From the NCBI GenBank assembly GCA_964622325.1, contig CAZUOJ010000006.1:12706-76705 (forward strand): DNA of 64,000 nt, written 5' to 3'. The position numbers and the translations under genes are program-made. The stretch comes from JAJFUB01 sp964622325. GTDB lineage: Bacteria; Armatimonadota; Zipacnadia; Zipacnadales; UBA11051. The notes under the pieces are model-generated. The model did no database searches and was not told the origin of the DNA. It saw only the letters and a list, made by a program, of their open reading frames with translations. Shown piece after piece: positions 7,917-17,812 of this stretch (position 1 is its first letter; every line of letters begins with the position of its first letter).

Positions 7917-10537
7917 AAGATACAATCGCCACAGGCATTCCCGGCTTAGATGAGATTTTGGGCGGCGGCTTGCCCGAAGGGGCTTGTGTGCTTGTGGAAG
8001 GCCTGCCGGGCGTAGGCAAAACGACTTTAGGGATGCAATTTATTGTCGCAGGGGCTCAGGCCGGCATGCCCGGCATAATAATAACATTTGAACAATTTCC
8101 CGAACAGCTTTACAAGGATGGCGCGGCTTTGGGCTGGGATTTGAAAGCCCTGGAACAGCAAAATGCGCTGCGTATTGTGTGTACATCGCCGGAAGTCTTT
8201 GTCGATCAATTAGCCGATGTCGGCGGCTTAATGGATACATTAGTCAATGAAATCGGCGCCAAACGGCTGCTTGTGGACAGCGTGACACATCTGGCCCATA
8301 TGGCTTCCCGTCCCGGGCAGCTGCGCGCGCTTGTGTACAGCATGCTCAACGGCATTCGCCGTTTTGGCTTGACAGCAATGATCACCAAAGAAGTGGAATC
8401 CGCCGCCCCCACTGTCATCCCCTTTGAAGAATATCTCGTGGATGCTGTCATTCGTCTGTCTTGTGAGCTTTCCGAGTTGCAGCATCGCCAGCGATATATT
8501 GAGATTATCAAATGTCGCGGCCGCAATCATTCTTTAGATCGCCATCCCTTCGTTATCAGTGCCGGCGGTGCGCGCATTTATCCGCGTTTTCAGCCCTCTT
8601 CCGTTCGCGCCACAGCCCCTTCAGCTCCTCCGCAAAAAAGATGTTCCATGGGCGTCCCTGCCCTGGATCGGATGTTAGGCGGCGGCCTCTCCTGTGGCTA
8701 TTCTGTGCTTGTGGCGGGCAGTGCGGGCGTGGGCAAAACATCGTTGGCTTTGCAATTTGTCGCCGCAGGGGCGCAAGCAGGCGAGCCCGGAATCTTTGTC
8801 AGTTTCGAAGAAGATGGCCACAAACTTTTTAATTTGGCTCATGGCTTTAATCTGGATCTGGAAAGCTGGCAAAAAAAAGGGCTATTTCATTTGCTGCAGC
8901 GTTCGCCTCTGCATTTGCCGCCTGAACAGCTCATCTGGGAATTGCGTGAAGAAATCCAGCGTACGAATGCCCGGCGTGTTGTTGTCGATAGCCTCACAGA
9001 TTTGAGCCTCAGCGTTTTGAATCCGCTCGCCCTGCGCGAAGCAATTTTTTTGCTTACAGAATCCTTGCATGACGCTAATGTTACGGCTCTATTTACAATC
9101 GAAATTCCCGAACTGTTCGGCCAAACATATATTACTAGCGAGCATATCTCTATTATTGTCGACGCAATTATTTTAATGAAATATGTAGAGCTGGAAAGCG
9201 AAATTCAGCGCGCGATTTCCGTTTTGAAAGTCCGGGGCTCCAATCACGACAAAGGGATTTGGCGCTATCAGATTGACAACAGCGGCATTCGCATTTTGCA
9301 TCGTTTTGAGGGCACGCGCGGCGTTTTGGGCGGCAGTCCTGTGCAAACGCCAATAACGCTTTCCGTGCGCAGTTTTACAGAATTTGATGAAGCTTTGAAC
9401 GAAGAGCTCTTGCGGCGTTTTTCGCAGCTCTATCCTCATGTCCAGCCTGTCTCGCTGACAATTCCGTATAATCCGGATGAAGTTTTTGATACAGTGCGGG
9501 CCGCCAGTCAAACAGCCGCCACAAGCCTCAGCGTCGCTCCTTTATGTTTGTATTGGATGCGCGATATGCTGCAAACTGGCCGCTTTTTGTCGCTGGAAAA
9601 TATTGTGAGTCAGGCTGAACGCGATGTGCATATGCCCGAATTATTGGAAGCGGGGATATTGGAGGGGACGCTTTATGCGATGCCAGCCTTAGCGCTTTGT
9701 GGCGTGCTGCTCTATCGGAAGGATTTGCTAGAGGAATACGGCTTTTCTCATCCGCCACAAACATGGGAGGAGCTGATTGAACAGGCCCGCACAATCCTGG
9801 CGGGCGAAAACAATCCTCAATTGATTGGGCTGCAATTTCCCGCTTTCAAATACGAGGGGCTTACGACATCCTTTTTGCAGAATTTATGGTGCAATGGCGG
9901 CGATATCTTCGTGGAGGGGACATTGGCGCTGCAATCGGAAAATGCGTTGCAAGCCGTGCGCCATATGTATGATGTGATATACACACACAAAATTACGCCG
10001 CCCAATATTACGACAGCCGCACATGGGATGGAGCCGCAGAAAGAATTTCTGGAAGGCCGCACAATTTTCCTGATTATGCTTCCCAGCGTGGCGCAAGCCT
10101 GCCAGCGTGAAAGCTCGCCTTTACGCGGAAAAGTAGGCATTGCGCCCCATCCCATTGGCCCTCTCGGCACGCAATCCATTACATTTTTAGGCGGCTGGCA
10201 TTATGCTATTCCCGCCAGCGCTCGCGCCCCCGAAGCCGCCGGCAATTTTATCCGTTTTATGACAAGCTATGAAGTTCAGCGCGAGCGCTCCCTGCGCGGC
10301 GGGCCTTTGCCGACAATTCCTGAATTATATTCCGATCCGGAAATTATTGCCTTTAATCCGGATTATCCTCTGCTGTGGAAATTGCTTAAGACAGCACGCA
10401 AACGGCACGAAATCCCCGCCTACAATCAAATCTCCAAGCTCATCCAGGCCCATTTGCATAAAGTCTTGACGAACAATATCTCGCCCGAAGCGGCTCTGGA
10501 GGCTATGCAAAAAGATATTGAGGCTGTTTTGGCGTAG
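7913..10537 (+). CDS. double KaiC/RAD55-type ATPase fused to a solute-binding-protein domain
   Basis: 874 residues in three parts. Residues 1-~235 and ~243-470 are two KaiC/RAD55-like ATPase domains, each opening with 'G-I/V-P-x-L-D-x-x-L-G-G-G-L'. Walker A is GLPGVGKTT at 30-38 and GSAGVGKTS at 269-277. A Walker B aspartate is at D122 (RLLVDS) and a second in RVVVDSL. The catalytic acid pair is E60-Q61 in the first domain and E299-E300 in the second, so the first may be less active. Residues ~483-874 are a family-1 sugar-type solute-binding protein, with the hallmark MPALALCGVLLYRKDLLEEYG and PPQTWEELIEQARTI. There is no signal peptide or membrane segment, so a normally periplasmic binding domain is placed in the cytoplasm. 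It is coupled to the winged-helix gene upstream. An ATP-dependent cytoplasmic sugar sensor is inferred. Confidence 0.85.
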   Translation: MKDTIATGIPGLDEILGGGLPEGACVLVEGLPGVGKTTLGMQFIVAGAQAGMPGIIITFEQFPEQLYKDGAALGWDLKALEQQNALRIVCTSPEVFVDQLADVGGLMDTLVNEIGAKRLLVDSVTHLAHMASRPGQLRALVYSMLNGIRRFGLTAMITKEVESAAPTVIPFEEYLVDAVIRLSCELSELQHRQRYIEIIKCRGRNHSLDRHPFVISAGGARIYPRFQPSSVRATAPSAPPQKRCSMGVPALDRMLGGGLSCGYSVLVAGSAGVGKTSLALQFVAAGAQAGEPGIFVSFEEDGHKLFNLAHGFNLDLESWQKKGLFHLLQRSPLHLPPEQLIWELREEIQRTNARRVVVDSLTDLSLSVLNPLALREAIFLLTESLHDANVTALFTIEIPELFGQTYITSEHISIIVDAIILMKYVELESEIQRAISVLKVRGSNHDKGIWRYQIDNSGIRILHRFEGTRGVLGGSPVQTPITLSVRSFTEFDEALNEELLRRFSQLYPHVQPVSLTIPYNPDEVFDTVRAASQTAATSLSVAPLCLYWMRDMLQTGRFLSLENIVSQAERDVHMPELLEAGILEGTLYAMPALALCGVLLYRKDLLEEYGFSHPPQTWEELIEQARTILAGENNPQLIGLQFPAFKYEGLTTSFLQNLWCNGGDIFVEGTLALQSENALQAVRHMYDVIYTHKITPPNITTAAHGMEPQKEFLEGRTIFLIMLPSVAQACQRESSPLRGKVGIAPHPIGPLGTQSITFLGGWHYAIPASARAPEAAGNFIRFMTSYEVQRERSLRGGPLPTIPELYSDPEIIAFNPDYPLLWKLLKTARKRHEIPAYNQISKLIQAHLHKVLTNNISPEAALEAMQKDIEAVLA

Positions 10538-10559
10538 GAACGAAAATCAAAAATTGGAA

Positions 10560-12503
10560 TTATTTCTCTTGTGCCTGAGGGGCTCTTGACAAATCCAAAG
10601 GCTTAAAGCCTAACGCCAGGGCAGGCGATTGCGGCTGCAATTCATAATTGTCAGCCTCCGCATTTACAAATAAGGGATCAGCAACAACGGAATGGGCGTC
10701 CAGCCCCAGGCCAAGCCATTCCTCCCAAGAAGGCCTCCCTAAAGCTGGCCTGCCGCCCCGTCTCTCCCACAGCACATTGTAATCCCATTGGCTGATGTGC
10801 TCCTGGGGCTTCACAATGTGGCTTGCCAAAAGTGGCTCTCCCTCGCAAACGAAAATGTTGCGTATGATAGAAATGTTTTGCGATTTTGCCAGCGAGATAT
10901 GATATTGATCGCCCTTTACAGCAATGTTGTTCTCAATTGTAATGTCATGTGCCATATGGCAATGAAAGCTTCCCAGACAGCGATAGACAAGATTGCCAGT
11001 GATTGTAATAAAGCGGGATTGTTCATCTGGATAAATGCCCCAGCCCATTCCTGTCAGGCCGTGAATATCATGGCACACATTGCCCCGGATAATCAGGCCA
11101 TCCAGCATTCCGCTCACATATATGCCCCCGCCATCGTTCAGGCCTGTCATCACGCGAAAAATATGATTATGCTCAATCAGGCCTTCCACAGCGCGGGGAT
11201 TTTTGAAATCGCCGCCAAAGACAATGCCGCTATAGCCTGCATCGTGGATGAGATTGCGGCATATTTTCGCCTGCGCCACATTCCCTACGCGAATCGCAAT
11301 TCCTGAAGGATAAAGCAGGCCAATGTGATGGACATAATTATCTGCCACAATCAAATTGTCGCCCTGGCCTCTTTGGGCGCCTCCGCTGGCAACAATCCCG
11401 GAGGCGCCGATGTAGCTGATTTCACAGCGGGAAATGCGATTATCGCTGCCTCCATAAATTTTGATGGCATTGCCCCCCAGGAAACGGAATTTCAAATCTT
11501 CCAGCACGCAATTGACGCCATGATTGAGCACAATGGCGCTTTCGCTAATGCCTGAGGCGCCAAAGCCTGGAGATTTCCAGGGCACATTTGTATCTTGCAG
11601 AGTCAAATTGCGGAGTCGAAAATTTTTGATGGGCTGTTCGGAAGTGCCCTCGAGCCGCACAAGCCACGAGCCCACAGGCGCCATAATTCTGGCTTCCCTC
11701 ATATCTTCGCCTGGCAGCGGCCAATACACAACACGCCCCTTTTCGCGATCCAATAGCCACAGGCCGGGCGTGTGCAGCCCCTCGAGAATATTTTCCACAC
11801 GATAACGCTTGATCCCGAAAGCGCCGGCAGGATAGCCCAGCGGCGGCGTTAATGTAAGCGTATGTGTGGCAGGATCGTGAGCTGCAATGCGGGCGTGGGA
11901 TGTGTCCCAGGAATGATAGATGACAAGCTCAGCGTTGGCTGGCGATAGCCATTCGCCTAAATCCTCAGGCCTGTAAATCATTGTGCGCTTGAGCTCTTCA
12001 GGCACGACGCCGAAGCCCCCGCCTGTTGTGCTGCGCCAGGGCTCTTTATATTCGCTTCGATGCTCAAAGAAGCCCACACGGGGCAAATAGGCACGCCGAC
12101 GCCATTGGCCATTAACGATGAGCGTCCGAAAATCCCAATCGCCTGTTTTGACATCGGGAAGCTCAGCTGCCCATAAATGGCTGTCCGTGGGCTGCCAGTG
12201 GCGAATAACGCGGCCCGAGCCAATAATTGTCCCCGCCTCATGCCCCTGCAATGTCACAAAGCTGTCTTGCGGCCCCAGCACAATCGGCTCTGACAAATAA
12301 ATGTAGCCGCTGGGCAATGTAATAATGATTTCTCGTTCCCGCTCTTTTTGATGAATTTGACGCGCGCGTGCCAGCGCCGCTGTCAGATTTTTTTGCACAT
12401 CTCGCAGACTGTAAGGCAAATCAATCCGCACAGGCTTGGCAAAAGAAGCTGATGCCATCAGAATTATTCCTATCCAGAAGAATTGTGCCCGTCCCCGATA
12501 CAT
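10560..12503 (-). CDS. secreted right-handed parallel beta-helix protein, large
   Basis: 647 residues. I start at the ATG at 12503, which has GAGG eight bases upstream and gives a clean signal peptide (FFWIGIILMASASFA). The longer frame from 12578 would overlap the DUF4838 gene. The mature protein begins with a DLPYSLRDVQKNLTAALARA segment, has an inserted beta domain (~150-300), then a long beta-helix with coils such as ENNIAVKGDQYHISLAKSQN and LIIRGNVCHDIHGLTGMGWG. This resembles Armatimonadota and Planctomycetes proteins with polysaccharide lyase-like helices. No catalytic residues can be named. It follows the DUF4838 gene on the same strand with 32 bases between, so the two are probably one operon. 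Confidence 0.8.
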   Translation of the reverse strand: MYRGRAQFFWIGIILMASASFAKPVRIDLPYSLRDVQKNLTAALARARQIHQKEREREIIITLPSGYIYLSEPIVLGPQDSFVTLQGHEAGTIIGSGRVIRHWQPTDSHLWAAELPDVKTGDWDFRTLIVNGQWRRRAYLPRVGFFEHRSEYKEPWRSTTGGGFGVVPEELKRTMIYRPEDLGEWLSPANAELVIYHSWDTSHARIAAHDPATHTLTLTPPLGYPAGAFGIKRYRVENILEGLHTPGLWLLDREKGRVVYWPLPGEDMREARIMAPVGSWLVRLEGTSEQPIKNFRLRNLTLQDTNVPWKSPGFGASGISESAIVLNHGVNCVLEDLKFRFLGGNAIKIYGGSDNRISRCEISYIGASGIVASGGAQRGQGDNLIVADNYVHHIGLLYPSGIAIRVGNVAQAKICRNLIHDAGYSGIVFGGDFKNPRAVEGLIEHNHIFRVMTGLNDGGGIYVSGMLDGLIIRGNVCHDIHGLTGMGWGIYPDEQSRFITITGNLVYRCLGSFHCHMAHDITIENNIAVKGDQYHISLAKSQNISIIRNIFVCEGEPLLASHIVKPQEHISQWDYNVLWERRGGRPALGRPSWEEWLGLGLDAHSVVADPLFVNAEADNYELQPQSPALALGFKPLDLSRAPQAQEK

Positions 12504-12535
12504 ATGATAGGCCTCGTTCTTATAAATGTGACATC

Positions 12536-14443
12536 TTAAACGCCATAAAACATCAAATACGCGGCATTGAGGCCCCAATTTAAGCCCAGAGATTTCATAT
12601 ATTCAAATTTGGCTTTGGCGGCGGCCTCATGCGCGGCTTGCAAAGCCGTCCGATCTCCCTGGCCGGATCGTAAAGCGTCCCGCGTGAGCACATAATCCCT
12701 GTTCAGACGAGCATAATTAACGCCAATGCGCAAAAATTCAATCCGTTTTTGAATGATTTCATCATTGCCCGCTCGCTGCCTCGCCTCATCCAGATAGCCA
12801 TGCAATTCTGCCAGAAAAGCATCTGTAAATTGCGCGGCCAGCAAGCCCTGATTGACTTTATAGCCCTGATATTCATTTGTGGCAGCAAGGCGATCGCACA
12901 TCTTTTCGACAGCTTCAAAATAATGGCGCACAGGCTCAGCCGCAGGCCCCCAGCCCGCCTCGCAATAATCTCTGATGATTTCCTCCACATCGCGGCTTGG
13001 ATCCCAAAGCAGGCGAATCGTCACATAATAATTAATCCCATTTAGCGCCCAATGATTGAAGCATGTGTCAAAATCTGTCACTTTCATTCCCGTCTGGGCG
13101 CACATCTTTAAATCTTCGCCCAGGCGATGCGGATAGAAGACAGGGAAGCCCATTCCTGTCATAAACAGATTAGGCCGTAAAAATAGTCCGCCGGGAGCGG
13201 CTTTGGCCCATGCCCGCCATTCTTCTTGGCATTGTTTGCGGGCTGCTTCGTTCAAATATGTAAAGCCCACATAGCCTATAAACACATTGGGATGTAGCGT
13301 CACATGCACAGGCGGCGTCCGATATGCTGAATAAGCATATGCCCCGAGCTTCCGATCGGGCATTTCCTTGGCCACTAGCTCGGCAATGGCATTATAAAAT
13401 TTTACATAGCGGTCCGTGAGCGCGACATGTTTGCCGTCTGGCGTCATCCGGGGAATATCGATGATAGGGCCGTCTTTGGCATCCCAGGCTTCACAATTCG
13501 GACAAACACAAAATGTCTGGGGCCCGCCGTCATTAGGCGAGATGGAGGCGCAAAGCAAGCCCGGATTGGCTTTCAGCTTGGCGATAACATCCGCGGCGAT
13601 TTGGCGATGCAGCTCGGGATTAGAAACGCACAGCCGAGCGCGATCCGGCGGGCCATGGCTTTGATCGCGGCTGCCATTGGGCTGCAGGGCGAACCATTCC
13701 GGATGTGTCTTGCCAAAACGCTCCCAATAATCTCCATACGCATGGCCGTAATTCATTTCGCCTTGCGTGCCGTTGCGATTATGCAGCCACCAATCATAGC
13801 CTTTTTGTAAGAAAGCCTCGTATTGTTCTCGTGTAATGCCCAGCTTTTCTAGGCCTGGCTGCTGACGCTCATTCCAGCGCAAAGCGCGAATATGTCGCTG
13901 GATAATCGGGGGCACATAGCGATAATGCCAATCGGCTGGAACTGTAATCGTTTGTCGTTGCGGGACGACTTCTCCTAGCTCTCCGGGCCACAGCCAGCGG
14001 CAGCCCAGCCTTTCCAGCAGCTCCAACGCCGCCCAGAGCGTCCCTTTGAGCTTATATCCTGTAGGCCCCCAATCACAGCCGATCAGAAAAAGCGCTGTCG
14101 GCGTCGCCTGCAGGCGCAATTCTTCGGGGGCTAAAGGCGCCTGTTCCTCTCCTGGAGATTCTCCAGCCCGGCCACTGATAATTTTGATAGCCTGCCATTC
14201 TTTCGGAACAGGCTGGGGCTCGTGTATAATTGGCAAAGTGGCGCCGCTCATTTTGCGCACATAATGCTGCAATTTCGTTGCCGCGAGCTGAGCTGCTTCC
14301 GAGGGCTGAGCCTGCAATACGATTGCCGCGGCCGCTTTGCCCTCTTTCACAAGCGTTAAATCCGTCCAGGCAGCTTTTGCCCCAATGAGCCCACAACACA
14401 AAATTATGAAGACGCCACGGAACATAGCCTTTCGCCTCTTCAT
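12536..14443 (-). CDS. secreted DUF4838 protein (alpha-glucuronidase-like glycosidase)
   Basis: 635 residues with a lysine/arginine-rich N-terminus and hydrophobic core (MFRGVFIILCCGLIGAKA), so exported. Residues ~25-150 (EAAQLAATKLQHYVRKMSGA) match the N-terminal domain shared with GH67-type and GH20-type enzymes. The following barrel contains CASISPNDGGPQTFCVCPNCEAW, characteristic of DUF4838 proteins, and a C-terminal helical region (EIIRDYCEAGWGPAAEPVRHYFEAVE). The family is thought to act on glycans, and the substrate is unknown. Two starts are possible: ATG at 14443 keeps the positive n-region, while ATG at 14425 has GAGG nine bases upstream. The beta-helix gene follows in the same direction. 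Confidence 0.8.
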   Translation of the reverse strand: MKRRKAMFRGVFIILCCGLIGAKAAWTDLTLVKEGKAAAAIVLQAQPSEAAQLAATKLQHYVRKMSGATLPIIHEPQPVPKEWQAIKIISGRAGESPGEEQAPLAPEELRLQATPTALFLIGCDWGPTGYKLKGTLWAALELLERLGCRWLWPGELGEVVPQRQTITVPADWHYRYVPPIIQRHIRALRWNERQQPGLEKLGITREQYEAFLQKGYDWWLHNRNGTQGEMNYGHAYGDYWERFGKTHPEWFALQPNGSRDQSHGPPDRARLCVSNPELHRQIAADVIAKLKANPGLLCASISPNDGGPQTFCVCPNCEAWDAKDGPIIDIPRMTPDGKHVALTDRYVKFYNAIAELVAKEMPDRKLGAYAYSAYRTPPVHVTLHPNVFIGYVGFTYLNEAARKQCQEEWRAWAKAAPGGLFLRPNLFMTGMGFPVFYPHRLGEDLKMCAQTGMKVTDFDTCFNHWALNGINYYVTIRLLWDPSRDVEEIIRDYCEAGWGPAAEPVRHYFEAVEKMCDRLAATNEYQGYKVNQGLLAAQFTDAFLAELHGYLDEARQRAGNDEIIQKRIEFLRIGVNYARLNRDYVLTRDALRSGQGDRTALQAAHEAAAKAKFEYMKSLGLNWGLNAAYLMFYGV

Positions 14444-14610
14444 TGATTATGATTTTGATTTTTCTCTTAGGAGGCTGGCGCGGCTATAATTGTCCCCATT
14501 CAGAACATATAAACATACGATCCTTACAAAATAAATGAGCGTAATTTTCTTTTTTTGCTTCCAAGATCTTTGTTTAAAAATAGCATAGGGCGCATTTTGC
14601 CCCGCCCCGC

Positions 14611-15366
14611 TCACCAGCATGTATATCCGCCATCAATGACAAGATCATGGCCTGTTGTATAGCTGGCGGCATCCGAAGCCAGATACACAACAGCTCCTAC
14701 AAGCTCTTCGGGCTCCGCCATTCGCCCCATCGGAATATAGGGCATCCAGCCGTCAAAATATTGCGGGAATTGGCGCGTCATTTCGCTCAATGTATAGCCA
14801 GGGCTGATGGAATTCACGCGCACATTGTATTTCGCCCATTCCACGGCCAGACTCCGTGTAAGATGGACAACGCCGGCTTTCGAAGCGTTATAAGCGACTT
14901 GACATTGCGGACGATTAACAATGCTGGCCGACATAGAAGCAATGTTGATAATGGAGCCGGAGCGCTGCTCAATCATAATCCGTCCTGCCGCCTGACAGGC
15001 TAAAAATGTGCCTTTCAGATTCACATTCAGCACTTTATCCCATTCCTCTTCTGTCATTTCTTCCGCTTCATGCCAGATGCATATTCCCGCGCTGTTCACA
15101 AGCACATCCAGGCGCCCCATTTCCTCCTTAATGCGGGCAAAAGCCGCCTGCACTTGCGCCTTATCTGTTACATCGCAGAGCAAGCTCAGCGTGCCCTGGC
15201 CCATCTCCGCTGCCGATTGCTCCAGACGATCGGGCAAAATATCCAAAAGCGCAATCCGGCAGCCAAATTCCTGCAAGGCGTCCGCACAGGCGCGGCCTAT
15301 GCCGCGCGCCCCGCCTGTTACAGCCGCCACACGTCCTGTCATATCGAATTTTTCGCGCAATGCCAT
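14611..15366 (-). CDS. short-chain dehydrogenase/reductase (gluconate 5-dehydrogenase-like)
   Basis: 251 residues of a classical SDR. The nucleotide-binding motif TGGARGIG is at 17-24, NSAG follows strand 4, a serine-containing INIASMSASIVN segment precedes the catalytic Y159-N-A-S-K163, and the protein ends DLVIDGGYTCW. It should oxidise or reduce a sugar or polyol with NAD(P). The best resemblance is to gluconate/glucose-type SDRs, but SDR specificity is poorly predictable. I use the ATG at 15366, preceded by AAGGAGGG, rather than the longer frame from 15408. It is cytoplasmic. It lies between two carbohydrate-related genes but 160 bases from the nearest one on its strand. Confidence 0.85.
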   Translation of the reverse strand: MALREKFDMTGRVAAVTGGARGIGRACADALQEFGCRIALLDILPDRLEQSAAEMGQGTLSLLCDVTDKAQVQAAFARIKEEMGRLDVLVNSAGICIWHEAEEMTEEEWDKVLNVNLKGTFLACQAAGRIMIEQRSGSIINIASMSASIVNRPQCQVAYNASKAGVVHLTRSLAVEWAKYNVRVNSISPGYTLSEMTRQFPQYFDGWMPYIPMGRMAEPEELVGAVVYLASDAASYTTGHDLVIDGGYTCW

Positions 15367-15455
15367 TGGAAAATCCCTCCTTGAGCCCTTTTGCCTGATT
15401 TGTGCCATTTCTAAATATTATTCCTTGCTTCAGGGCTTCTTCCCTTTTCCATAGT

Positions 15456-15468
15456 CTGCTTCAAGCAG
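15456..15468. promoter_or_regulatory. CTGCTT-C-AAGCAG dyad upstream of the large secreted protein
   Basis: A perfect 6-bp dyad with a one-base centre, 74 bases before the ATG at 15542 and about 90 bases before the divergent SDR start. It could be an operator for either gene. No regulator is identified. Confidence 0.25.
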
Positions 15469-15541
15469 GAACAAATCGCTCTTGAGGGAAAAAGCGATAA
15501 ATACAAGCTGCGGAAAATAACACATTCAGGGAGAGAGGCTT

Positions 15542-17812
15542 ATGCTCAAGGCACATGCAGGCTATCTTCTTATCGTTGTCTATTTGGGGATTGCAGGATT
15601 TGGCAATACGGCAGAAATGGCAAAATCGCTGGCAGAATATGGCGACATTTCCACAGCCCAGGCGGCCCAAGAAACATTGCAAAAAGCAATACGGGAAGCC
15701 TTGCAAGCGGGCGGCGGCGTCATCGTCATTCCTCCCGATGCCCCGCCGACGCTGAAAATTGAAAACAATTCCCAGACAGAACGCAAAGGCTATAATGAAG
15801 TGCCCGTTGTCACAATTGTGGATTATCGCAAAGGCTGTGTGGCTTATGAAGTGGCGCCCATTGGCAACATGCTGGGCACGACATGGGCGCCGTTTGCCAT
15901 CCGGCGCAAGCTGAATTTGGGCCAGGCCAGCCTGCCGCATTGCGGCTTTCATGCGGCGCAAGCGATTGACAACGACATCGTAAGCGGCGCCATCTCGTAT
16001 ATGGCGACGCTTACAGAGCCTGTGCAAAAAGGCAAAGATGTGCGTTGCTATCCGGATTTGATTCGAGGGATTTGGCCCGGCGCCTATTTGAATATTACAG
16101 GGAGTGTGATGGGCTATGCGGAGCCCTATGATCGTGTGATTGTCAAAAGCGTGGGCTGGGACGCCCAAAAGCGCGCGTATTATTTTGTCTGCGATTTGGA
16201 GCATGATCATCCTGCTGGCGCCCTCATTTACAACAAACATTCTGTGAATGGCTTGAGCGTGGAAACATATTCCAATTGCGACAATCAAACAGTCGGCGAC
16301 ATCGCCGCCGTGCGCCATCAATATGCCGTGGGCGACAGCTTTGTCATCAGCGGAATGTATAAATACAACAGCGATGTATTTTCCGGCTTTGGCGATGAGG
16401 GGGGCATTGTGTTGAATGCCGAGACAATCGGCGAAATAGATGGCTTTCATTCCACAGTGGAGGCCATTGATTGGAGCCGCGATGAAATCACATATGCGCC
16501 CGGCCGCGTCAATGCCCATACGCTCAGCAATTCCCGGCCACTGATTAACATGAATCGCAACAAATGGATTACGCAGGGCACTGTATTGATTATTCCGCCG
16601 GGCGGCAAATACAAGGGCGAGGAATTCCCCAGCATCATCGGCGGGCCCGGCAATGTCTTTAATTATCAGGGCGGCGCCATTATCGGCTCGCCCGATTGTC
16701 CCTGGGACGAAAGCATTGTCGGGCGTTTTTTTGCTATTACAGAGGACAGTGAAGTGATTTTGCCCAATGATCCGAGTCCTGTGGGCGGCTATGCTTCGGC
16801 GGCGGATCGGCCCATATATCGCTGGTATGAGATTAAAGAGTTTCAGCGTCGCCCTGACGGCACAAAACGGATTAAAATCTTACGCGTCCGCTGGTCCGCG
16901 GTAGCGGCCGGCGCCCCCACATTGTTTGATGACAGCAATTACACAAAAGAAGGGGCAGAAAAGCCCTTGCGTTATGCTATTGCTCCGGGCGCCTGGATCT
17001 ATGATATAAGTCAGGGCTGGGCTGATGTGGCAGTCACAGGAGGCTTTGTGGACAAATCTGCGCCGCGTAAAATTCGGGTGGCGCCCAATGGCGATCGGGG
17101 GACAAAATTTGACTTTGAAGTGGGCGATCCCATTGAGCAAGCCTGTGGCGCCGATCCGTGGCATCCCCGGCCTTTACGCATTCGTCAATTTGATCAAATT
17201 CCTTCCACAATGCCCAGTGCTACGATTGAAATGCAGCAGCTGGGCCGTGTGCAAGTGCCCATTGCCATCGACATCAGCAGCTTCACGCGCTATCGGGAAG
17301 AGATCCCACAGCGCAAAGACAAAAAGCCCCCGTACGGCACGCTCCTGAGATTGGATGCCGCGAGCTCTGTGGGGATTGATTTTGTTGGCGATACGCTGGA
17401 TACAGCTATTATGTTTCGCCAGCCCAAAGGACAAATGCAGGCCATCCGCTGGCGCAATGATGTCGTGGGCTCCAGCAGCCTCAGCGTCAATCCTCAAACG
17501 GGCAATTTTCAGCTTCAGGGCGGCCAGGCTGTAGATGTCGGAGGAATGGCTCTCACACAGGCGCGCGGATTATCAGCCACAGACAAGCCCGCCGCCAACT
17601 TGCGCGGGATCAATGTGCCTGTCGCCGCAGGCGCTAATCAAATCATGATCCAATTTCCCCGCCCCGAAGCCGATGCCAATTATGCCGTCTCGTTGACGCC
17701 CTCGTGGCTCACAAATGTTGCCGTCACAAATAAAACAAATGAAGGCTTTGTCGTGCAATTCGGCACAGCCGCTCCTGCGGAAGCCCGGCTGGATTGGATT
17801 ATTGTGCGTTAA
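15542..17812 (+). CDS. large secreted protein of unknown function with a C-terminal beta domain
   Basis: 756 residues with an N-terminal hydrophobic segment (GYLLIVVYLGIAGFGNTAEM) that looks like a signal peptide. I do not recognise the main body. A region near 40-60 (AIREALQAGGGVIVIPPDA) resembles the first turn of a pectate-lyase-3-like beta-helix, and later parts (GGIVLNAETIGEIDGFHSTV, GGPGNVFNYQGGAIIGSP) are rich in Gly/Asn turns. The last ~70 residues (ANYAVSLTPSWLTNVAVTNK ... LDWIIVR) closely resemble a beta-sandwich domain frequent at the end of phage tail and surface proteins. GGGAGAGAGG before the ATG supports the start. The protein is probably extracellular and may bind or act on a glycan. 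Confidence 0.6.
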   Translation: MLKAHAGYLLIVVYLGIAGFGNTAEMAKSLAEYGDISTAQAAQETLQKAIREALQAGGGVIVIPPDAPPTLKIENNSQTERKGYNEVPVVTIVDYRKGCVAYEVAPIGNMLGTTWAPFAIRRKLNLGQASLPHCGFHAAQAIDNDIVSGAISYMATLTEPVQKGKDVRCYPDLIRGIWPGAYLNITGSVMGYAEPYDRVIVKSVGWDAQKRAYYFVCDLEHDHPAGALIYNKHSVNGLSVETYSNCDNQTVGDIAAVRHQYAVGDSFVISGMYKYNSDVFSGFGDEGGIVLNAETIGEIDGFHSTVEAIDWSRDEITYAPGRVNAHTLSNSRPLINMNRNKWITQGTVLIIPPGGKYKGEEFPSIIGGPGNVFNYQGGAIIGSPDCPWDESIVGRFFAITEDSEVILPNDPSPVGGYASAADRPIYRWYEIKEFQRRPDGTKRIKILRVRWSAVAAGAPTLFDDSNYTKEGAEKPLRYAIAPGAWIYDISQGWADVAVTGGFVDKSAPRKIRVAPNGDRGTKFDFEVGDPIEQACGADPWHPRPLRIRQFDQIPSTMPSATIEMQQLGRVQVPIAIDISSFTRYREEIPQRKDKKPPYGTLLRLDAASSVGIDFVGDTLDTAIMFRQPKGQMQAIRWRNDVVGSSSLSVNPQTGNFQLQGGQAVDVGGMALTQARGLSATDKPAANLRGINVPVAAGANQIMIQFPRPEADANYAVSLTPSWLTNVAVTNKTNEGFVVQFGTAAPAEARLDWIIVR

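Noticed and set aside
7913..10537. Circadian-clock KaiC
   Set aside because: The domains match KaiC/RAD55 in fold only. There is no KaiA or KaiB gene in view, and the C-terminal solute-binding domain points to another role.
15461..16519. Minus-strand frame of 352 codons
   Set aside because: It lies antisense to the large secreted protein, which has a signal peptide, good ribosome site and a recognisable end. The His/Ala-rich composition is that of a shadow frame.
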